This document shows, piece by piece, positions 1 through 5,624 of a stretch of 5,644 bases of DNA; the stretch's first letter is position 1; every line of letters begins with the position of its first letter. Where the stretch lies: assembly GCA_947454695.1 (NCBI GenBank), contig CANGMW010000177.1, positions 1-5,644 of the forward strand, written 5' to 3'. The DNA comes from Comamonadaceae bacterium. Lineage in GTDB: Bacteria; Pseudomonadota; Gammaproteobacteria; Burkholderiales; Burkholderiaceae_C. Made by a program: the position numbers and the translations under genes. The notes beneath the pieces were generated by a model that saw only the letters and a program-made list of their open reading frames with translations, was not told where the DNA came from and searched no databases.

Positions 1-127
1 GATGGCCGACGAAGTGCGTCACGCCAATGAGGCGCAAGCAGCGGGTGCGACGGAATTGCCGCAGGTCGTCAAAAGCTTAATGAAAGCTGCGGCCGGTGTG
101 ATGACACGCACCGCACACCACATCTAA
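1..127 (+). CDS. coq7: Demethoxyubiquinone hydroxylase Coq7, C-terminal fragment (5' end outside window)
   Basis: Reading from base 2 gives 41 codons ending in TAA at 125-127; base 1 belongs to the previous codon. The fragment contains a Glu-Val-Arg-His (ExxH) motif at its sixth to ninth codons, preceded by Asp, and ends in a segment of the type PxxVKxLMKxAxxVMTxTAHxI. This is the typical C-terminus of the Coq7 di-iron monooxygenase, in which the last ExxH supplies iron ligands. Coq7 hydroxylates demethoxyubiquinone at the inner membrane in ubiquinone biosynthesis. About four fifths of the usual roughly 205-215 residues lie upstream, so the first ATG visible here is internal and not a start. 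The next gene is convergent. The identification is from remembered family motifs; the fragment is short, but the pattern is distinctive. Confidence 0.85.
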   Translation, partial: MADEVRHANEAQAAGATELPQVVKSLMKAAAGVMTRTAHHI

Positions 128-162
128 GGTCTGCCAACGCTGGGGGCTGAATGGCAGCAGCG

Positions 163-184
163 CCTCGCCCTGACCTCGCCCTGA
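163..184. repeat. Exact 11-base tandem duplication (two copies)
   Basis: CCTCGCCCTGA occurs at 163-173 and again immediately at 174-184 with no mismatch. It lies in the non-coding gap between the convergent coq7 and OsmC-like genes. It looks like a local slippage duplication, and no function is evident. Confidence 0.85.
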
Positions 185-192
185 ATAAGCCA

Positions 193-215
193 GCGGGGGA
201 TCTACGACACCCCGC
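193..215. terminator. Small GC hairpin between convergent genes, possible weak bidirectional terminator
   Basis: GCGGGG at 193-198 pairs perfectly with CCCCGC at 210-215 across an 11-base loop. It sits between the coq7 stop (127) and the stop of the minus-strand gene (229), where a shared terminator is expected. No T tract follows on either strand, so it is not a standard intrinsic terminator and may be only a chance stem in GC-rich DNA. Confidence 0.3.
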
Positions 216-228
216 GCCAAGCCCCCAA

Positions 229-678
229 TCAGGCGGGCTTGATCTCGAAGCTGGTGGTGATCTCAGCCGTTTTACCCAGCATGATGGTGGCCGAGCAGTA
301 TTTGTCGTGGCTCATGGCAATGGCGCGCTCCACGGCCGCCTCCGGCACGTTCACCCCGGTCACGGTGAAATGCATGTTGATGCGGGTGAACACCTTGGGG
401 TCCACCTCGGCCCGGTCGGCCTGCAAGCGCACCGAGCAGCCGCGCACATCGTGCCGGCCGCGCTTGAGGATGAGCACCACGTCGTATGCCGTGCAACCGC
501 CGGCACCAGCCAGCAGGGTTTCCATCGGGCGCGGCGCCAGGTTTTGGCCGCCGTTTTCGGGGCGGGCTTCGTCCGGTGCGCCGTCCATCATCAAGGTGTG
601 GCCGCTGCCGGTTTCGGCCAGAAAACCCATGCCTGAACGTGTACCTGCCGCCCCTGTCCAACTGACTGTGCAATCCAT
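229..678 (-). CDS. OsmC/Ohr family protein, YhfA-like
   Basis: The product is 149 residues when started at the ATG at 676-678. That start is preceded by GAGGG a few bases upstream and gives a normal OsmC-family N-terminus; an upstream in-frame ATG at 774 would run into ilvA. Two features are diagnostic: GGCTAYDV with Cys62 at the head of the central helix, and DKYCSATIML with Cys128. These are the paired redox cysteines of OsmC/Ohr proteins, which as a family reduce organic hydroperoxides in the cytoplasm through a Cys-Cys disulfide. The sequence resembles E. coli YhfA from memory (segments around SGHxxxMDG, SPMExxL, FTxINxHFxVTG), with about 15 extra residues, partly an insertion before the PME motif. 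YhfA-type members have less certain substrates than Ohr or OsmC, so peroxidase activity is inferred. The gene is convergent with coq7 and divergent from ilvA, so it is probably transcribed alone. Confidence 0.93.
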   Translation of the reverse strand: MDCTVSWTGAAGTRSGMGFLAETGSGHTLMMDGAPDEARPENGGQNLAPRPMETLLAGAGGCTAYDVVLILKRGRHDVRGCSVRLQADRAEVDPKVFTRINMHFTVTGVNVPEAAVERAIAMSHDKYCSATIMLGKTAEITTSFEIKPA

Positions 679-714
679 GACGCCCTCGTATTCGGTGAAA
701 GATGTGCGCAAATT
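679..714. promoter_or_regulatory. 36-base divergent gap between the OsmC-like gene and ilvA, with the OsmC-like RBS
   Basis: Only 36 bases separate the two start codons. On the minus strand GAGGG (683-687) lies four bases from the OsmC-like ATG and is a plausible Shine-Dalgarno site. A CATAAT sequence (minus strand, 717-712) could be the -10 element for that gene, but the matching -35 region is poor. On the plus strand only GAAAGA (698-703 region) precedes ilvA, about a dozen bases from its ATG, and no convincing sigma70 promoter was found. Promoters for either gene must therefore overlap this gap or lie in the opposite coding sequence. Confidence 0.4.
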
Positions 715-2283
715 ATGACTACACTGACGGCTCTCATGAAAAAACGACCGCTCCAGCCCGCCGATTACCTGCAAAAAATCCTCAACGCCCGTGTCTATGA
801 CGTGGCGATTGAATCCGACTTGCAGCCGGCCAAAGCCTTAAGCCGCCGCCTGCATAACAAGGTGCTGCTCAAACGCGAAGACCAGCAACCGGTCTTCAGC
901 TTCAAGCTGCGGGGCGCCTACAACAAGATGGCGCACCTGAGCGAAGCACAACTCAAGAAGGGTGTGATTTGCGCCTCCGCCGGCAACCATGCGCAAGGCG
1001 TGGCGCTCAGCGCCCACAAATTGGGCTGCCGCGCGGTGATCGTCATGCCCACCACCACGCCGCAACTCAAGGTGGATGCGGTCAAAGCCCTGGGCGGTGA
1101 GGTGGTGCTGTTTGGCGACAGCTATTCCGACGCCTACCAACACTCTTTGACCTTGCAGAAAAAACAAGGCCTGACCTTTGTGCACCCGTTCGATGACCCG
1201 GACGTGATTGCAGGCCAGGGCACCATCGCCATGGAAATGCTGCGCCAGCACCAAGGCCCGCTGGACGCGGTGTTCGTGGCCATTGGCGGCGGCGGCCTCA
1301 TCAGCGGCATTGCCAGCTACATCAAGGCGGTGCGCCCGGGTGTGAAGGTGATTGGCGTGCAGATGAACGACTCCAAAGCCATGATGCAATCGATCAAGGC
1401 GGGCAAACGCATCACGCTGGACGATGTGGGCCTGTTCTCCGACGGCACGGCAGTGAAGCTGGTCGGTGAAGAAACCTTTCGCCTGACCCAAGCCCTGGTG
1501 GATGGCTTTATTGAAGTGGACACCGATGCGGTGTGCGCGGCCATCAAGGACGTTTTTTTGGACACGCGCTCCATCGTGGAGCCGGCCGGCGCGCTGGGCG
1601 TGGCGGCCATCAAGCAGTATGTGGCCAAGCACAAGACCAAGGGCGAGACCTATGCCGCCATTCTGTGCGGCGCCAATATGAACTTTGACCGCCTGCGCTT
1701 TGTGGCCGAGCGTGCCGAAGTGGGCGAGGAGCGCGAGGCGCTGTTTGCCGTGACCATTCCCGAGGCGCGCGGCAGCTTCAGGCGTTTTTGCGAGTTGATT
1801 GGCGAGCTGCCCGGCGGGCCGCGCCATGTGACCGAGTTCAACTACCGCATCAGTGACGACCACAAGGCCCATGTCTTTGTGGGCCTGACCACCGCGACCC
1901 AAGGGGAAAGCACCAAGATCGCGGCTAACTTCAAACGCCACGGCTTTGCCGCCGTGGACCTCACCCACGACGACTTGGCGCAAGAACACATCCGCCACAT
2001 GGTGGGTGGCCATTCGACGCTGGCACAGGATGAGCGCTTGCTGCGCTTCATCTTCCCCGAGCGACCCGGCGCGCTGATGAAGTTTTTGAACCTGATGCGC
2101 CCGAACTGGAATATCAGCCTGTTTCACTACCGCAACCAGGGCGCCGACTACGGCCGCATTTTGGTGGGCCTGCAAGTACCCAAGGCGGACGCCAAGGCTT
2201 TTGACAAATTCCTGTCCACGCTGGGCTACGCCTATGTGGAAGAAACCCTCAACCCGGCTTATCGCATGTTTTTGCGGGCCTGA
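715..2283 (+). CDS. ilvA: Threonine ammonia-lyase (threonine dehydratase), biosynthetic
   Basis: This 522-residue enzyme deaminates L-threonine to 2-oxobutanoate, the committed cytoplasmic step to isoleucine. The N-terminal PLP fold (about residues 20-335) has the Schiff-base lysine in SFKLRGAYNK (Lys64), the substrate loop SAGNHAQG (88-95) and the PLP-phosphate glycine loop GGGGL (191-195). The C-terminal part has two ACT-like subdomains (about 342-420 and 440-515), including RPGALMKFL, NISLFHYRNQGADYG and a closing VEExxNPAYRxFL. This is the long, isoleucine-regulated class, not the short catabolic one; E. coli IlvA is about 514 residues. The ATG at 715 lacks a strong Shine-Dalgarno; the ATG at 736 is possible but has even less upstream support. 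No leader peptide or attenuator is visible. A hydratase gene follows after 17 bases, suggesting cotranscription. Confidence 0.97.
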   Translation: MTTLTALMKKRPLQPADYLQKILNARVYDVAIESDLQPAKALSRRLHNKVLLKREDQQPVFSFKLRGAYNKMAHLSEAQLKKGVICASAGNHAQGVALSAHKLGCRAVIVMPTTTPQLKVDAVKALGGEVVLFGDSYSDAYQHSLTLQKKQGLTFVHPFDDPDVIAGQGTIAMEMLRQHQGPLDAVFVAIGGGGLISGIASYIKAVRPGVKVIGVQMNDSKAMMQSIKAGKRITLDDVGLFSDGTAVKLVGEETFRLTQALVDGFIEVDTDAVCAAIKDVFLDTRSIVEPAGALGVAAIKQYVAKHKTKGETYAAILCGANMNFDRLRFVAERAEVGEEREALFAVTIPEARGSFRRFCELIGELPGGPRHVTEFNYRISDDHKAHVFVGLTTATQGESTKIAANFKRHGFAAVDLTHDDLAQEHIRHMVGGHSTLAQDERLLRFIFPERPGALMKFLNLMRPNWNISLFHYRNQGADYGRILVGLQVPKADAKAFDKFLSTLGYAYVEETLNPAYRMFLRA

Positions 2284-2289
2284 TTTTTT

Positions 2290-2294
2290 GGAGA
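2290..2294 (+). promoter_or_regulatory. Ribosome binding site of the enoyl-CoA hydratase
   Basis: GGAGA stands six bases before the ATG at 2301, within the 17-base gap after the ilvA stop. It fixes the hydratase start and supports its translation from a shared ilvA transcript, since no promoter fits in the gap. Confidence 0.8.
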
Positions 2295-2300
2295 CACGAC

Positions 2301-3080
2301 ATGACCTATGAACTCATCGAGGTGCGTACCGAAGCCGGCAAGGTCGGCATCGTCACCCTGAACCGCCCCAAGCAACTCAACGCCCTGAACGACCAGCTGA
2401 TGAACGAGCTGGGCACGGCGCTCAAAGCCTTTGACGCCGACCCAGCCATCGGCTGCATGGTGATCACCGGCAGCGACAAAGCCTTTGCCGCCGGCGCCGA
2501 CATTGGCGCCATGGCCAGCTACACCTTCTCAGACGTGTACATGCACGACTACATCACCCGCAACTGGGAACAGATCCGCAGCGTGCGCAAACCGGTGATT
2601 GCCGCGGTGAGCGGTTTTGCGCTGGGCGGCGGCTGCGAGCTGGCGATGATGTGCGACTTCATCATCGCCGCCGACAACGCGCGTTTTGGCCAACCCGAGA
2701 TCAAACTGGGCGTGATCCCCGGTGCCGGCGGCACCCAACGCCTGCCGCGCGCGGTGGGCAAAGCCAAGGCCATGGACATGGCGCTGACCGGTCGCATGAT
2801 GGACGCCTCCGAGGCCGAGCGTGCGGGCTTGGTCAGCCGCGTGGTGGCGCTGGACAAATTGATGGAAGAAACCCTGGGCGCTGCGCTCATGATTTGCGAT
2901 TACTCGCAACTCGCCGTCATGGCGGCCAAGGAATCGGTCAACCGCGCCTTTGAAGGCACGCTTTCAGACGGCGTGATGTTTGAGCGCCGCCTGTTCCACG
3001 CGCTGTTTGCCACCGCCGACCAAAAAGAAGGAATGGACGCCTTCGTCAACAAGCGCAAAGCGGCCTTTACCCACCGCTGA
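2301..3080 (+). CDS. Enoyl-CoA hydratase (crotonase family)
   Basis: The product is 259 residues, the normal length of a monofunctional crotonase. It should hydrate 2-trans-enoyl-CoA to 3-hydroxyacyl-CoA in fatty-acid or related acyl-CoA degradation in the cytoplasm. Visible motifs are LNRPxxLNALN near residues 20-30, the oxyanion/CoA loop KAFAAGADI (60-68), GFALGGGCELA with Glu113, and the segment from Gly130 to Gly144 with Glu133. Glu113 and Glu133 have the same 20-residue spacing as the two catalytic glutamates of rat mitochondrial enoyl-CoA hydratase (Glu144 and Glu164), so a true hydratase is favoured over an isomerase or a degenerate homologue. The C-terminus with FxxRLFHALFATxDQKEGMxAFxxKRxxxFxxR is also typical. 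PaaF, Crt or FadB1-like annotations are all possible; the exact chain-length preference cannot be read. It lies directly behind ilvA, probably in one operon, and ends before a hairpin and a tRNA gene. Confidence 0.95.
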   Translation: MTYELIEVRTEAGKVGIVTLNRPKQLNALNDQLMNELGTALKAFDADPAIGCMVITGSDKAFAAGADIGAMASYTFSDVYMHDYITRNWEQIRSVRKPVIAAVSGFALGGGCELAMMCDFIIAADNARFGQPEIKLGVIPGAGGTQRLPRAVGKAKAMDMALTGRMMDASEAERAGLVSRVVALDKLMEETLGAALMICDYSQLAVMAAKESVNRAFEGTLSDGVMFERRLFHALFATADQKEGMDAFVNKRKAAFTHR

Positions 3081-3093
3081 GTGCCACCGCCGA

Positions 3094-3118
3094 GCCCGGC
3101 CGGTGACACAAGCCGGGC
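3094..3118 (+). terminator. GC-rich hairpin after the hydratase gene, overlapping the tRNA promoter
   Basis: GCCCGGC (3094-3100) and GCCGGGC (3112-3118) form a perfect 7-bp stem with an 11-base loop, starting 14 bases after the hydratase stop. The position suits a terminator or 3'-end stabiliser for the ilvA-hydratase message, but no U tract follows. The loop carries the GTGACA used as the tRNA -35 box. Confidence 0.5.
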
Positions 3119-3132
3119 GGACTTGCTATAAT
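3103..3132 (+). promoter_or_regulatory. Sigma70-type promoter of the tRNA-Met gene
   Basis: A perfect -10 box TATAAT lies at 3127-3132 and a near-consensus -35 box GTGACA at 3103-3108, separated by 18 bases. Transcription should start near 3139, giving a 5' leader of only a few bases before the tRNA at 3143. The stretch after the -10 (TCCTGCCG) is fairly GC-rich, as seen in stringently controlled stable-RNA promoters; that regulation is inferred. Confidence 0.85.
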
Positions 3133-3142
3133 TCCTGCCGTT

Positions 3143-3219
3143 GGTGATATAGCTCAGTTGGTTAGAGCGCAGCATTCATAATGCTGATGTCGGTGGTTCA
3201 AATCCACCTATCACCACCA
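3143..3219 (+). tRNA. tRNA-Met (CAT), elongator
   Basis: A complete 77-nucleotide cloverleaf can be drawn. The acceptor GGTGATA (3143-3149) pairs with TATCACC (3209-3215), followed by discriminator A3216 and encoded CCA (3217-3219). The D stem is GCTC/GAGC, the anticodon stem CAGCA/TGCTG (3170-3174 and 3182-3186) encloses the anticodon CAT at 3177-3179, and the T stem is GGTGG/CCACC. The perfect 1-72 pair and the lack of three G-C pairs at the base of the anticodon stem exclude the initiator. A CAT anticodon could also mean lysidine-modified tRNA-Ile2. However, acceptor positions 4-5 are G-C and A-U instead of the two C-G pairs that E. coli TilS reads in tRNA-Ile2, so elongator Met is favoured. 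The gene has its own promoter and terminator. Confidence 0.93.
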
Positions 3220-3226
3220 AAAATTT

Positions 3227-3261
3227 AAAAACCCGCCGAGTTCTGCTCTGCGGGTTTTTTT
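3227..3261 (+). terminator. Intrinsic terminator of the tRNA-Met gene
   Basis: CCCGC (3232-3236) pairs with GCGGG (3250-3254), extended inside by GAG/CTC after one mismatch, and is followed by seven T residues (3255-3261). Five A residues precede the stem (3227-3231) and can pair with the T tract, so the element may also work in reverse. It begins eight bases after the tRNA CCA end and separates the tRNA from the following glycosyltransferase gene. Confidence 0.9.
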
Positions 3262-3308
3262 CCGGGTTTTTGCAGGCACTGCCCCACCAACTCTTACAAG
3301 TTCCGCCT

Positions 3309-5582
3309 ATGTCAGCACTCATCCAAGCTCAACAAGCCTTAGCACGGGGCGACTTTGGCGCAGCCCGCCAATTGTTGACAGGCTACGTCAAACTGCGGTC
3401 AAACGACTTGGACGCGCTGTACCTGTTGGGCGTGTGCGAGCAAAGCGCCCAGCAAACTGACGCCGCTAAAAGCCTGTACCAACGCGTTCTGAAAAAAGCG
3501 CCGCAACACTTTGGCGCGCATTACAACTTGGCCATGTTGCTGTCGTCCAGTGGCGACGACCAAAACGCCATGACGCATCATGACGCTGCCATACGTTTGC
3601 AACCGGGGCAATACTGGGCTTATGTCAACCGAGGCAATGCACATGCCAGATTAGAAAATTTTTCAAAGGCAATTTCAGACTATCGACACGCCCTGACGCT
3701 GGACGGTAATGTGCCAGAGGTCTGGACGAACCTGGGTAATGTCCTTCGAGAAGCTGGGCAATTTGAGGAAGGATTGACTTGCCACGACAAAGCTTTGGAA
3801 CTAAGGCCTAGCTACCCGGAAGCCCTGTCCAATAAAGCCATCTGTTTGGCCAAGCTCAAGCGTCTTGATGAGGCCCTGAGCCACCTGGATACAGCGTTGA
3901 ATTTGGATGCTCACTATCAAGCCGCATGGACCAATCGAGGTGATGTTCTGCGTCAAATGCGCAGGTTTGATGAGGCCCTCCAAAGCTTTGACAAGTCTTT
4001 TCAAATTTCAGAGCATGATCCCAACGCATGGGTCAACCTGGGCTCAACCTACGACGATCTTCACAGGGATAAAGCCGCCTTGGAGTGCTATGCGCGCGCG
4101 CTGGCGCTGCGTCCTACGCACGCCGATACCTGGCTAAAACAAGGGGCGGTTCATCGGCGCGGCCGCCAATTCGCTGCTGCGGCTATTGATTTCGCAAAAG
4201 CGGAAGAATACAAACCACACATCGATTTTGCCCTCGGGGCAAGCTTGGCATGTCGGCTTCACGAGTGCCAATGGACGGAATTCGCGCAGGACATCAATAA
4301 CGTTGCAACTCGTCTGAAGGCGGGTGAATTGGCTTGCACACCTCTGGACATCGCTGTCCTTTTCGACGATCCCTCGCTGCAGTTTCAATTCGCCAAGCTA
4401 TTTGCATCCAACGTGCACCCTGACGACCCCTGCCTGCCTGCGTTTGAAACCCCTCTAAAACCAGGAAAAATTCGCATCGGCTACTACTCAGCTGACTTTC
4501 AATCTCACCCTGTCGCTCTGTTGCTGGTCGAATTGCTGGAGCGACATAACCGAAATCAATTTGAACTCATCGGATTTTCCATGGGCGAACCCAGCAATGC
4601 CCCGATTCGCCAACGTCTTATCAATGCCTTCGACCAATTCTTTGATGTAAGACTGTTGAGTGATCGCCAAATTGCCGAACAATCCCGTGAATTGCATATC
4701 GACATTGCTGTCAACCTAGGAGGCTACACCGCCGGCGGACGAAATGACATCTTCGCCATGCGTGCGGCACCTGTGCAAGTCAACTATCTTGGCTATCCGG
4801 GTACGCTCGGTGCCGACTACATAGACTATTTGCTCACTGACTCAATCGTCTGTCCACCTGGCAGTGAACCCCATTACTCGGAACAACTGGTGAGACTTCC
4901 AAATTGCTTCATGCCGCATGACAGCACCCGGCAGATAGCGAACAGTGGCATCACCCGTGCAGATCAGGCTCTACCTGAAACTGGTTTTGTGTTCTGTTGT
5001 TTCAATAACCATCTGAAAATTAATCCGCAGGTTTTTGATATCTGGATGCGATTGCTCAAGCAAGTTGAAGGAAGCGTGCTTTGGCTCTCATCGGCCAGCC
5101 CATCCATCCAAGCCAATCTCGCCGACCGTGCGCAACTACTGGGAGTAAACCCAAGTCGCTTGATCTACGCTCAACATCTGCCCGATGTGGCCAGTCATCT
5201 GGCGCGTTGCCAGTTAGCTGATCTGTTCTTGGACACGCTACCCTACAACGCACACGCCACGGCTATGGACGCCTTGTGGGCTGGACTGCCGGTTCTCACC
5301 TGCAAAGGTCAAACCTTTGCCAGCCGGGTGGCTGCCAGCTTGCTTACAAACATCGGCATGCCCGAATTGGTGACGAACTCCCTGATGGAATACGAAATGC
5401 TGGCACTTGAGTTAGCAAACCAACCGCTAAAACTCGCATCCATCAGAAAGACATTGGCCATGAACCGCAACACAATGCCGCTGTTCGACACTCAACGATT
5501 GGCGACATCAATAGAGTCCGCGTTCACAAAGATGTTCGAGCATCATTTGGCCGGCCATTCTCCGCAGACGTTCCATTGCTGA
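3309..5582 (+). CDS. TPR-repeat O-GlcNAc transferase-like glycosyltransferase (GT41 family)
   Basis: The 757-residue product starts with about nine contiguous 34-residue TPR units in perfect register; units 3-9 begin near residues 67, 101, 135, 169, 203, 237 and 271. A linker follows, then a GT41 catalytic region from about 385. Motifs align by eye with human OGT: DFQSHPVA (His400), NLGGYTAGGRND, APVQVNYLGYPGT, FNNHLKINP (Lys570, equivalent of OGT Lys842), DTLPYNAHATAMD (His649, equivalent of His901) and GQTFASRVAAS (Thr669). The N- and C-catalytic lobes are joined by a short link, without the animal intervening domain, as in bacterial homologues. The family transfers sugar, classically GlcNAc from UDP-GlcNAc, to Ser/Thr of proteins, with TPRs binding the acceptor; the actual donor and target are unknown here. 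No signal peptide or membrane segment is seen, so it is cytoplasmic. ATG 3309 lacks a clear Shine-Dalgarno; the in-frame TTG at 3270 sits at the end of the terminator region and is unlikely. GC content is well below that of ilvA. Confidence 0.93.
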   Translation: MSALIQAQQALARGDFGAARQLLTGYVKLRSNDLDALYLLGVCEQSAQQTDAAKSLYQRVLKKAPQHFGAHYNLAMLLSSSGDDQNAMTHHDAAIRLQPGQYWAYVNRGNAHARLENFSKAISDYRHALTLDGNVPEVWTNLGNVLREAGQFEEGLTCHDKALELRPSYPEALSNKAICLAKLKRLDEALSHLDTALNLDAHYQAAWTNRGDVLRQMRRFDEALQSFDKSFQISEHDPNAWVNLGSTYDDLHRDKAALECYARALALRPTHADTWLKQGAVHRRGRQFAAAAIDFAKAEEYKPHIDFALGASLACRLHECQWTEFAQDINNVATRLKAGELACTPLDIAVLFDDPSLQFQFAKLFASNVHPDDPCLPAFETPLKPGKIRIGYYSADFQSHPVALLLVELLERHNRNQFELIGFSMGEPSNAPIRQRLINAFDQFFDVRLLSDRQIAEQSRELHIDIAVNLGGYTAGGRNDIFAMRAAPVQVNYLGYPGTLGADYIDYLLTDSIVCPPGSEPHYSEQLVRLPNCFMPHDSTRQIANSGITRADQALPETGFVFCCFNNHLKINPQVFDIWMRLLKQVEGSVLWLSSASPSIQANLADRAQLLGVNPSRLIYAQHLPDVASHLARCQLADLFLDTLPYNAHATAMDALWAGLPVLTCKGQTFASRVAASLLTNIGMPELVTNSLMEYEMLALELANQPLKLASIRKTLAMNRNTMPLFDTQRLATSIESAFTKMFEHHLAGHSPQTFHC

Positions 5583-5606
5583 CCAAACCCTTTTTTTCAT
5601 CCGAAG

Positions 5607-5624
5607 GTACACCTCACCGTGTAC
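5607..5624. repeat. Inverted repeat GTACAC-N6-GTGTAC downstream of the GT41 gene
   Basis: GTACAC (5607-5612) and GTGTAC (5619-5624) form a perfect 6-bp inverted repeat with a 6-base spacer, 24 bases after the stop codon. The right arm is part of an 8-base palindrome GTGTACAC (5619-5626). A seven-T run (5591-5597) lies before it, on the wrong side for a plus-strand terminator. It could be a weak hairpin for the GT41 transcript or an operator-like site for the gene beyond the window. No gene is visible in 5583-5644. Confidence 0.4.

Noticed and set aside
151..636. Plus-strand open frames of about 160 codons over the OsmC-like gene (151-636 and 239-718)
   Set aside because: Both lie opposite a well-supported OsmC family gene and have low-complexity translations with no family resemblance.
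838..2175. Long open frame (445 codons) on the minus strand opposite ilvA
   Set aside because: It is antisense to a clear IlvA and its translation is rich in His, Ala, Gly and Gln with no recognisable domain. This is the usual shadow frame of GC-rich genes with biased third positions.
2529..2909. Minus-strand and alternative plus-strand open frames across the hydratase gene
   Set aside because: They overlap a complete crotonase with both catalytic glutamates, show no motifs and have no ribosome sites.
3143..3219. tRNA-Ile2 (CAT, lysidine-modified) or initiator tRNA-fMet
   Set aside because: Acceptor pairs at positions 4-5 do not match the C-G pairs of E. coli tRNA-Ile2. The paired 1-72 position and the absence of three G-C pairs in the anticodon stem argue against the initiator. 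Ile2 is not strictly excluded without comparison to the genome's other CAT tRNAs.
3192..3219. Attachment site with a direct-repeat partner for an integrated element
   Set aside because: I looked for a second copy of the tRNA 3' end downstream within the window and found none; no integrase is present either.
3270..3308. TTG at 3270 as the start of the GT41 protein, adding 13 residues
   Set aside because: The codon lies just after the terminator T tract with no Shine-Dalgarno. The first TPR register begins almost exactly at the ATG at 3309, so the extension adds nothing structural.
5548..5557. 10-base palindrome TGGCCGGCCA near the end of the GT41 gene
   Set aside because: It lies within the coding sequence for the His-Leu-Ala-Gly-His stretch and is readily explained by codon content. 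It is too far from the T tract at 5591 to make a terminator.
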